A stretch of 64,000 nucleotides of DNA from Gallionella straubiae (lineage in GTDB: Bacteria; Pseudomonadota; Gammaproteobacteria; Burkholderiales; Gallionellaceae): contig NZ_CP194331.1 of NCBI RefSeq assembly GCF_051257895.1, positions 2,232,001-2,296,000 on the forward strand. The letters are read 5' to 3'. The notes below the pieces were generated by a model. It was given only the letters and a program-made list of their open reading frames with translations, had not been told where the DNA came from and searched no databases. Position numbers and translations under genes: made by a program. This document shows positions 52,861-59,705 of this stretch, piece after piece. The first letter of the stretch is position 1. Every line of letters begins with the position of its first letter.

Positions 52861-53289
52861 TCAATTGCCGCCGGAGGGTGGTGATGCAGCCGGGATGCCG
52901 CTGGCAGATTGCAGGGACTTTGCTTTCTGATCCTGCTTGATCATCTGCTTCACCTGCTCGCGTTTTTCCGCCGGCACCTTGCTGAAGGCGCGGTATTTTT
53001 CGCGGGCGGCGTTGCGTTGTTCAGGAGTGAGCTTACTCCATACCTCAAGGCGGTCGCGGAAGCGTTTCTTCTGTTCGGGAGTGAGATTCGGGTAGCGCTT
53101 GGCTGTTTTGAGCAGGCGGTGCTGCTGCTGCTCGGGCAGGCTATCCCACTGCTGCGACAAGGGGGCGAGGGCTTCATGTTGCAGGGGAGTGAGCGAGTGC
53201 CACGGTGTCGTTGCTGCGCTGGCAGGCATGCCGGTCAAGCCCAGCAACAAGAAAGCAATGATTAGTGGATTTCGCATGGATCGGAACAA
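52861..53289 (-). CDS. DUF3106 periplasmic protein
   Basis: A 142-residue exported protein with signal peptide (cleavage near SAA-TT, residue 25). The mature part is rich in Leu/Pro/Glu and repeats LTPEQ/LPEQQ-type turns (WDSLPEQQQHRLL, NLTPEQKKRF, KLTPEQRNAAR), typical of DUF3106, whose function is unknown. An internal Met five codons in could be the start. It is the last gene of a sigma factor-DUF3619-DUF3106 operon. Confidence 0.88.
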   Translation of the reverse strand: MFRSMRNPLIIAFLLLGLTGMPASAATTPWHSLTPLQHEALAPLSQQWDSLPEQQQHRLLKTAKRYPNLTPEQKKRFRDRLEVWSKLTPEQRNAAREKYRAFSKVPAEKREQVKQMIKQDQKAKSLQSASGIPAASPPSGGN

Positions 53290-53292
53290 GAA

Positions 53293-53661
53293 TTAATCGA
53301 CGAAGACTTCCAACGGCAGATCGTCGGTCAGGATGGCGGTATCCAGATGAGCAAGGTCATTCTCATGAGCGTGATGCCAATAGCTTATACCGCCGAAAAA
53401 TATCGCCACAAGAATGATGATCATTGCCATCCACTGATGGGCGGAATGCGGCAATAGCCAGCGCATGCCGTGACCTGTGCTTAGCGCGAAAACCGGTTTG
53501 CCCTGCGACTGCCTCTCCAGCGCAACATTGCGTACCCGGCGCAGTGCGGAGGCGGTGTTGTCATCAAGCTGCTGGGCGGCACGCGTAAGCAACTGCGCAA
53601 TACGCTGCGGAGCGATGTCCCGGGAATCATTTTTTTTTGGTGAATTGGTATTTGTATTCAT
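53293..53661 (-). CDS. DUF3619 single-span membrane protein, possible anti-sigma factor
   Basis: A 122-residue protein: N-terminal cytoplasmic part (about 1-75), one membrane helix (about 77-95) and a short periplasmic tail ending EVFVD. The DUF3619 family sits next to ECF-type sigma factors, and this topology suits an anti-sigma factor, though that is inference. Its ATG overlaps the sigma-factor stop by four bases. Confidence 0.85.
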   Translation of the reverse strand: MNTNTNSPKKNDSRDIAPQRIAQLLTRAAQQLDDNTASALRRVRNVALERQSQGKPVFALSTGHGMRWLLPHSAHQWMAMIIILVAIFFGGISYWHHAHENDLAHLDTAILTDDLPLEVFVD

Positions 53662-54227
53662 GGCAGTTGGATCCCTTTTTTGTTGAGAGATGCGGCCAGC
53701 GCATGTACCGCGCGCGAACAGTGGGTTTTTACGCTTCCTTCGGTGCACCCCATCGCTGCGGCAGTTTCTGCCGTGTCCAGACCCTCCCAATAACGCAGCA
53801 GGAAGGCTTCACGTTGACGTGGCGGGAGTTGGCATAGCGATTCTTCAATCAGCGCGATGACCTGGGATTGCTGGAGGGAATCCTCCGGCGCAGCAGGGGC
53901 GCTCAGGTTCTCTTCATCTCTCAGGTTGTCGAGCGGATCATATTCAGTCTCTTCATTTTTTGGGGTGAACGAGGAAAACAGGGTTGTCCAGGCATTTTTG
54001 ACTTTTTGCCTGCGGTAATAGTCGTGTATGGTGTTTTGCAGGATACGTTGAAACAACAGCGGCAACTCCGCGGTCGGCTTGCCGCCGTATTTCTCGGCGA
54101 GTTTGATCATCGCGTCCTGTACGATATCCAACGCGGAGTGTTCATCGCGCACGGCATATAACGCCTGCTTGTATGCGCGGCGTTCTACCATACTGAGAAA
54201 TTGGGATAATTCGGTGCGGCTGGCCAG
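53658..54227 (-). CDS. ECF-type RNA polymerase sigma factor
   Basis: A sigma factor of about 189 residues. Region 2 spans ALDIVQDAMIKLAEKY and IHDYYRR, and region 4 spans LPPRQREAFLLRYWEGLDTAETAAAMGCTEGSVKTH. Preceding DUF3619 and DUF3106 fits a well-known betaproteobacterial set. The start is unusual: the only good ribosome site (AAAGGAG) points to a CTG at 54227; the first ATG in the conserved region (54191) lacks a ribosome site and would trim part of the N terminus. Confidence 0.85.
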   Translation of the reverse strand: MASRTELSQFLSMVERRAYKQALYAVRDEHSALDIVQDAMIKLAEKYGGKPTAELPLLFQRILQNTIHDYYRRQKVKNAWTTLFSSFTPKNEETEYDPLDNLRDEENLSAPAAPEDSLQQSQVIALIEESLCQLPPRQREAFLLRYWEGLDTAETAAAMGCTEGSVKTHCSRAVHALAASLNKKGIQLP

Positions 54228-54420
54228 TTTGGTCGCTCCTTTCCGCGAGCGCGAATGGTAGCAAATTTTTGACGGCCAGCTTGAAAAAACTGCTGAAATA
54301 GACTCTGTCCACCGGGGGCTGGAAGGCATGAGTCTGAACCAGATGAGCATAGGGCGCTGGTACTACCGGATTGTGTGCGAATAATGCCAGCTTCAAAGCG
54401 GCTTCAGGGCGGCGGTACGA

Positions 54421-54455
54421 TACAAACATCCCCGGCTTTGCCGGGGATGTTTGTT
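54421..54455 (-). terminator. Perfect 15-bp hairpin at the end of the hypothetical gene
   Basis: ACAAACATCCCCGGC/GCCGGGGATGTTTGT around a three-base loop (54422-54454). It abuts the stop codon of the gene at 54454. There is no long T tract beyond the stem, but the stem itself ends in T-rich sequence on the minus strand. Confidence 0.6.
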
Positions 54456-54882
54456 AATGATGATGTTTGTGGGCGTTTGGGTCGGGGGCGGTTATGGGTG
54501 CTTCTGAAACTTCCTTGAATAGCGCGTTCCATTTCTTGTTGAATTCCCCAAAGGTTGCCTGTCCGTTGTACAGCTCCGGCACAATGCTCAAAAAGAGTAT
54601 ATGCAGATCGACCGAGCGCTTGATTGGCTTGCTATTGACGCATAGCGATCTGGCATCGATCCAGTCGGCTATGGCCCGTTGTTGCTGTTCATTTGGGTTT
54701 GTCCTGTCATCCAGCATTTGAGGGCTTGTCACATCCTGCCCATCAAGCGCCACTTGTCTTGCAATCGAGGAAAATCGGACATCCTTTTCCAGTTTTTTCA
54801 GGCATTGCGAAGGCTCATTCTGGGTTTCCGCAAGGGAGTAACCGGAAACAAGCATAAGAACGGCCAGTAGTGTGATCCTCAT
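54454..54882 (-). CDS. Hypothetical exported protein
   Basis: A 142-residue protein I do not recognise. A signal peptide (cleavage near SLA-ET, residue 18) precedes a mature part of about 124 residues with two Cys (QCLKK and SLCVN), probably forming a disulfide, and a His-rich end (HKHHH) that may bind metal. AAGGAGAAAA stands before the ATG. It lies alone between the sigma-factor operon and the cytochrome c gene. Nothing in the sequence gives a function. Confidence 0.75.
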   Translation of the reverse strand: MRITLLAVLMLVSGYSLAETQNEPSQCLKKLEKDVRFSSIARQVALDGQDVTSPQMLDDRTNPNEQQQRAIADWIDARSLCVNSKPIKRSVDLHILFLSIVPELYNGQATFGEFNKKWNALFKEVSEAPITAPDPNAHKHHH

Positions 54883-54989
54883 AATACTTTTCTCCTTGAA
54901 GCATGGAATGTGTCTCGCGCAATTTGATTGCGCTGCCCATGGTTTGTTTCCAGAGCCTGAGTTTTAAGTGAGTCAGGTTTGTAGAGCAT

Positions 54990-55020
54990 CATAAAAAAGC
55001 CAGCTCGAAGCTGGCTTTTA
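54990..55020 (-). terminator. Intrinsic terminator after the cytochrome c gene
   Basis: AAAAGCCAGCT/AGCTGGCTTTT form an 11-bp stem around CGA; on the minus strand it is followed by a run of Ts. It lies about 35 bp past the stop of the cytochrome at 55056. Confidence 0.8.
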
Positions 55021-55055
55021 AGATAAAACCACTCAAAAAAAGGGTTTTGCTGGAA

Positions 55056-55394
55056 TTACTTGAACGACAAGATGAAATCTACGATTGCACCGATATTTTC
55101 GTCGCTCATAGCACCTTTTTGTGGAGGCATCGGGTTATCACCCCATGCGCCTTTGGTTCCATTTATGATTCTTTTAGTCAAGTCTTCTTTCGCGGTAGCA
55201 ACACCAGCGTACTTCCGCCCAATATCCTGAAAAGCTGGCCCGTATCCCTCGTAGTCCACGGCATGGCAACCCTTGCATACAGATTTTGCAAATGCCAGCT
55301 TCCCTGCTTCCACATCGGCAGCGCTTGCCTGACCGGCAAACATCAACGCTGCTGTAGCCGCTGCGATACCCACCCAAGATGCTTTCACTTTCAT
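55056..55394 (-). CDS. Periplasmic class I cytochrome c (c551/c552-like)
   Basis: A 112-residue monoheme cytochrome with signal peptide (cleavage after SAA near residue 26), heme motif CKGCH at 40-44 and a likely axial Met at 89 (NPMPPQ). The fold and length are those of small soluble electron shuttles. It is divergent from nirK and is the obvious candidate electron donor for the nitrite reductase. It has a good terminator. Confidence 0.92.
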   Translation of the reverse strand: MKVKASWVGIAAATAALMFAGQASAADVEAGKLAFAKSVCKGCHAVDYEGYGPAFQDIGRKYAGVATAKEDLTKRIINGTKGAWGDNPMPPQKGAMSDENIGAIVDFILSFK

Positions 55395-55795
55395 GACAAT
55401 CTCTCCAAAGAAATTATTTTATTAAATACACCCCACACTCAGGGAGTAGGCATCCTAGCATGAGCAGAATGGCTTGAAAATCCCTTTTCCTGATATTGCT
55501 CGTAGATGCCTTAACGCCCGGAAATAAACTAATGTTGACAACTCATCGAGAATTTCTTTTTCCCCTCTTGACGGTAATGTTCTCTTTAGGCATGATGCGA
55601 CAAAATGCCGCAGCAAAATAATTAAAAATACATAGCGTTTTTTCTGCAACAGAGGTTTGATTTTGTGGTGTTTGTGCTTACCCATTTTGTTGGTGTTTGC
55701 TGGCTGATGGGGCGGTGCGTGTGTTGTAGTAGTTGTAGCATTGCAGTGTGTAGTAGTTTGTTTTTAATAACCAATGAAACGGGAGAGGAATCATC
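55395..55795. other. Divergent intergenic region between cytochrome c and nirK
   Basis: About 400 bp, AT-richer than the flanking genes, holding the promoters of both genes. I found no perfect FNR (TTGAT-N4-ATCAA) or NsrR site; a loose GGCAT/ATGCC inverted repeat lies near 55591-55611. GGGAGAGG in front of nirK is its ribosome site. Short ORFs here look random. Confidence 0.6.
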
Positions 55796-56833
55796 ATGAA
55801 AGTAAAAGGAATCATAGGGGCATTGTCTCTGGGTCTGTTGGCATTCGGCACATCGGCATCGTGGGCTGCAGATGTAGCTGCTACTGCTCCAGTATCGGTA
55901 GCCGGTGCTGTAGATATTCACCAGGATCCGACCGCTGTGGGTACGCCGGTAGGCAAGCGTGAACCGACAACACTTAAAATGGCTCTGGAAGCCGTGGAAC
56001 TGGAAGGGATCCTCGATCCGGCCAAGAAAACCACATTCACTTACTGGACCTATAACAGCAAGGTGCCTGGCCCGATGCTGCGCGCCCGCGTAGGTGACAC
56101 GGTTGAAATTACCTTGAGCAACAGGAAAGATAGCACAGTCACGCACAACGTTGACCTGCATGCAGTCTGGGGTCAAGGCGGCGGTGCTGCAGCGACCGTT
56201 GTTGCTCCTGGCGAAACCAAGTCGTTCGTCTTCAAGGCTATGAACCCCGGCCTGTATGTGTACCACTGCGCTACCCCCATTATTCCGCAGCATATCTCCA
56301 GCGGCATGTATGGCCTGATCCTGATCGAACCGGCTGGCGGCCTGCCGAAGGTTGACAAGGAATTCTACATGATGCAGGGTGAGATCTATACTGACGGCGC
56401 CGCCACCGGTCACCGCGCATTCGACGTGCCCAGCATGCTGGCCGAGCACCCGACCGATGTCGTGATCAACGGTTCCCGCATGGCCTTGGCCAACAGCCCG
56501 ATGAAGGTCAAGGTGGGCGACAACGTCCGCGTGTTCTTCGGCGTTGGCGGTCCTAACCTGACTTCGGCCTACCATGCGATCGGCACCGTGTTTGACAAGG
56601 TCTGGAACGAAGGCACCACCGGCGCTCCGCTGCAGAACGTGCAAACTACTGTAGTACCTCCTGGTGGTTCTGCAATGGTGGAATTCAAGGCGCGCGTTCC
56701 GGCCAAATACATCTTCGTTGACCATGCGCTCTCCCGTTTTGCCAAGGGTAACGCAGCCATCATGATCGCAGAAGGTGACGAGCAGCCTAACGTTTTCCGT
56801 ACCGGCAAGCTGGAAGATGCAAAGAAGAAATAA
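55796..56833 (+). CDS. nirK: Copper-containing nitrite reductase (NO-forming), AniA-like
   Basis: A 345-residue periplasmic enzyme reducing nitrite to NO. Signal peptide cleaves near residue 25. All copper ligands are visible: type 1 at H117, C158, H166 and M171; type 2 at H122, H157 and H310; the catalytic pair is D120 and H260. Sequence around these (GQGGGAAATVVAPGE, PKVDKEFYMMQG) is closest to the class with Neisseria AniA, but the start lacks a lipobox, so it is soluble. A cytochrome c gene is divergent. It is monocistronic with a strong terminator. Confidence 0.96.
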   Translation: MKVKGIIGALSLGLLAFGTSASWAADVAATAPVSVAGAVDIHQDPTAVGTPVGKREPTTLKMALEAVELEGILDPAKKTTFTYWTYNSKVPGPMLRARVGDTVEITLSNRKDSTVTHNVDLHAVWGQGGGAAATVVAPGETKSFVFKAMNPGLYVYHCATPIIPQHISSGMYGLILIEPAGGLPKVDKEFYMMQGEIYTDGAATGHRAFDVPSMLAEHPTDVVINGSRMALANSPMKVKVGDNVRVFFGVGGPNLTSAYHAIGTVFDKVWNEGTTGAPLQNVQTTVVPPGGSAMVEFKARVPAKYIFVDHALSRFAKGNAAIMIAEGDEQPNVFRTGKLEDAKKK

Positions 56834-56872
56834 ACTTTAACCGCTCCTCGCTGTAAGACGAGCGTAAACATG

Positions 56873-56907
56873 AAAGAGCAAGGCTTAACCGCCTTGCTCT
56901 TTTTTTG
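56873..56907 (+). terminator. Intrinsic terminator after nirK
   Basis: AAAGAGCAAGGC/GCCTTGCTCTTT form a 12-bp stem around TTAACC, followed by more Ts. About 40 bp after the nirK stop. Confidence 0.92.
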
Positions 56908-57075
56908 CCCGATTTGCCGGCTATTCATGCAAGCGTTTTTTCTGCTGTTTTGTAATAAATGTTGTTATTGCTTCGGTGCCGCTTGGATCACACAGGATAT
57001 GGAGACTTGATGCAAGATATGCCCCCCATGGGCATCACATACCATAGCGGGTTGGAGGTGTCGGCGCAGATCGGT

Positions 57076-58746
57076 TTACTGGTCAGCCTGACGGCTATGT
57101 ATGCTTTCATTGTGGAATCTATGGCAGTTATCGCAGCTGCTATTGATCCGGTTTTTTGCCTGCTTATTTCCCCCATGGCATTCACGGCATTTTTCAATTT
57201 CAGGAATCGCCACATCCGAACTCTTCTCAGAGAGTGTTTTGTCGTGGCACTCGGTACATTTTGCCGTACTATGTTTTGCATGGGTAAAGCGTGAGTTGCG
57301 CAGCCAGTGGCTCGTTATGGTCACGGGCGTAACTTTCCATGGAATATCCTTGTCATCGGCAATATGCGTGATTTCGTGGCACTCTCCACAATCGCTGTCC
57401 GGCTTGAACAAAATCTCTGCATTTGCATGGGCATTGCGCCTGGCGCAATCTAACGCACGTTCCAGTTGATTCTTGCCCGCCACGTCCCCGGTGCCGCACT
57501 GAAATTTTTCACCTGCAGCTATTTTGCTGATTGCCGCAGTTGCGTAATACTCGCGCAGGGCGACCATGAGTTTTTTCTCTGATCCGTGGGGTAGTTGACG
57601 CTTAGATACGGGAGGCTTGAAGTTCAGCGCATGGCATCGGGATTGTTGACAGTTCTTTTCCATGGAAATTGGCCTGAAGCGTGCACCATCCGTATCCAGC
57701 TGGTGACAATCACGGCATTCCAGCACCGTGTCGCCCTCAGGGCTGGAAATGCCTTCCTTGTCGAGATGAACTTTATGCGAAAACTTTAACCCCGATTTTT
57801 CGATGAGTTTGGCTTTGTCCTTCTGTGGAATACGTACCACATCACTGTCTTTGTGTCCCGTTTTAAAAGTCAGGCTGAATGCGGGGTGATCCTTGCTGAA
57901 GTCGCGGATGTTTGCCAGTCTGGTTTTGTCGTTCTTCTCCTTGATTTTTGCATGACATGCTACACATTGTGCGTTCAGAGTTCCCTGCCCGGATTCCCCT
58001 CTGTGCTCATGGTGGCATTCTCCGCAACGCATGTCTTTGAACGCGTTTGTGTGCAGCGCCTTGTCTTTGATATGTCTTGCCGCCGCTTTGTGGCAGTTCT
58101 CACACGCTTTGTCAGGCACCGCTTCAAATGGCGTCTGGTGGCATGAGTCGCATTTTGCGCTAATCAGCTGGTGCCCCCGGGACATCTCGCCCAATTGCCA
58201 GGATTTCTTAAGCCACGCCTGTGAGCTGGGCACCCATTTAGGTAGCGTAGGGCTCGATGCAGGGATCATGGGGAGTATCAGGAAAGCAAGCGCAATTGCA
58301 CCGGCCAGCCAGAGCGTGGGCTTGCGTTTTGACAATCCGGTTCTGGATAAAGTGATAGGCGCCTGCTTTGCTGAAATATGTACATGGTCGTCCGGTAGCG
58401 GGACAACCTCCTCTATTGAGAGCGCCAGGTCGTAATTATCATTGGGCGTTTCAACAACAAGTTCGTAGGGGCCGACAAGAACATGTGTGCCCGGTGTAAA
58501 TTCGGCACTCGACCTGGACGAGCCGTTAATGAAAATATCTGCACCTTCTTCTGCATCAATAAATAACTTCCCTTCATCGGAGCGGCGAATGGCTGCATGG
58601 TGAAGGTTGACCCTGTGGTCGGAAAGGGAAATTTGGCATTCAGCGGCGCGTCCGATCTGAATGACTTCGCCAGTGGCCAAGGACTCCTTGCGGACAGTTT
58701 GACCGCTCGGGTTGCGTGAAATCTGGGCAAGCAGGCAACGAATCAT
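57076..58746 (-). CDS. FHA-domain membrane-anchored multiheme cytochrome c
   Basis: A 556-residue protein of a rare design. Residues 1-100 form an FHA domain (G32-R33, H50; the usual conserved Ser is Asn at 47), then a linker, one membrane helix (about 145-163) and a periplasmic heme domain. There are nine CxxCH motifs (199, 215, 241, 261, 344, 453, 497, 520, 538) plus one CX4CH (366-372), so up to ten hemes. Many further His residues can serve as second ligands. The FHA domain would lie in the cytoplasm, so phosphoprotein binding could be sensed by, or control, a periplasmic electron carrier. It is last in a three-gene operon, six bases after the cytochrome b. I know of no characterised protein of this type. 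Confidence 0.88.
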   Translation of the reverse strand: MIRCLLAQISRNPSGQTVRKESLATGEVIQIGRAAECQISLSDHRVNLHHAAIRRSDEGKLFIDAEEGADIFINGSSRSSAEFTPGTHVLVGPYELVVETPNDNYDLALSIEEVVPLPDDHVHISAKQAPITLSRTGLSKRKPTLWLAGAIALAFLILPMIPASSPTLPKWVPSSQAWLKKSWQLGEMSRGHQLISAKCDSCHQTPFEAVPDKACENCHKAAARHIKDKALHTNAFKDMRCGECHHEHRGESGQGTLNAQCVACHAKIKEKNDKTRLANIRDFSKDHPAFSLTFKTGHKDSDVVRIPQKDKAKLIEKSGLKFSHKVHLDKEGISSPEGDTVLECRDCHQLDTDGARFRPISMEKNCQQSRCHALNFKPPVSKRQLPHGSEKKLMVALREYYATAAISKIAAGEKFQCGTGDVAGKNQLERALDCARRNAHANAEILFKPDSDCGECHEITHIADDKDIPWKVTPVTITSHWLRNSRFTHAKHSTAKCTECHDKTLSEKSSDVAIPEIEKCRECHGGNKQAKNRINSSCDNCHRFHNESIHSRQADQ

Positions 58747-58752
58747 TGACGG

Positions 58753-59679
58753 TTACCAGTAATAGAATATGGCGATAACATGCACGATGAGTACTGTTAG
58801 AAATGCAACCGAAAGCGGGGCATGCAAGTAAAGCCAGAAATCCAGCCGGGCTCTGTACATTACATCCCGCCGTGCTTTCTTTACCAGAGACTCCTTGTGT
58901 GCCATGACCGAATAAAGATCATCGAAGGATTTTAGCTGATCATATTTCAGGCTTTTGCCCAGCACATGCAACTGTTGTACGGCCCTGATAGTCGGGCAGT
59001 TGCGCTGGAATGCCGTCAGTTGCTCGATAAAATTACCGCCGATACGGGTTTCTTGCCGAGCCTTAAGCACAATCGCGCAGATATCATCGGAAAACTGAAG
59101 GGACTTAACGCTCGCCTGTTTATCAAGGCTGTCAATTTCGCGCAGCAGAGCATCAAATGTGCCCACTTCACCCATATTGGCCGTCATCAAGCGTGGAAAG
59201 CGCAGATAAGCGTAGATACCGTAGCAGCCGCTGATGATTACAATCATCATCAATACATAGGCAGAAGTGTGGATGTTCCACCCGAACTGAAAACCGGTAT
59301 GCAGCGTAGCCAGTACAATGAGCGCTATTCCAAGGTAGGTGTGAGCAGAAAGCCAGCCCTGAAGTGTTGCACCCTGGTGCCGTAGCTGATTCCCAGCATG
59401 TTTTCGGCGGTCTGAAGCGCCATGCTGTAGCAATGAGGCATTGGATAAGTTTCGCCGCTCGGTGCGTATGGGCGCAAAGCGCCTGCGAACCCCGTACAGA
59501 ACCAGCGCCACAACAATTAATGCCGACAAAATCCCGAGCAAGTAACCCAGCCAGGAGCCTCCATAAGCGCCCATTGCGGGCTGATGGAATAAATAAGCCA
59601 ATATGGCAGCAATCATCAGCAGCACGGAGATTTTAAAATACCGATAATTTTTATACTCCAGTAGGGTGTCGCGCTGCAT
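58753..59679 (-). CDS. Membrane cytochrome b-like protein, probably diheme
   Basis: A 308-residue protein with five likely membrane helices (about 17-34, 43-62, 113-130, 138-158, 285-305) and a cytoplasmic or periplasmic domain (about 165-275) rich in charged residues. Two His pairs have the same 14-residue spacing (H113/H127 and H286/H300), the arrangement expected for two stacked b hemes across the membrane. It should carry electrons from the flavoprotein/ferredoxin to the multiheme cytochrome c. The family is not one I can name. It lies between those two genes, 26 bp after the first. Confidence 0.78.
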   Translation of the reverse strand: MQRDTLLEYKNYRYFKISVLLMIAAILAYLFHQPAMGAYGGSWLGYLLGILSALIVVALVLYGVRRRFAPIRTERRNLSNASLLQHGASDRRKHAGNQLRHQGATLQGWLSAHTYLGIALIVLATLHTGFQFGWNIHTSAYVLMMIVIISGCYGIYAYLRFPRLMTANMGEVGTFDALLREIDSLDKQASVKSLQFSDDICAIVLKARQETRIGGNFIEQLTAFQRNCPTIRAVQQLHVLGKSLKYDQLKSFDDLYSVMAHKESLVKKARRDVMYRARLDFWLYLHAPLSVAFLTVLIVHVIAIFYYW

Positions 59680-59705
59680 GTTGCGGATTCCTCGAATTTG
59701 CAGTT

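Noticed and set aside
55395..55795. FNR box upstream of nirK
   Set aside because: TTGACAACTCATCGAG-like sequence near 55536 has only one good half site; no full TTGAT-N4-ATCAA was found.
56908..57075. Small gene between nirK and the FHA-cytochrome
   Set aside because: The short plus-strand ORF starting 56959 overlaps the antisense of the cytochrome and has no ribosome site.
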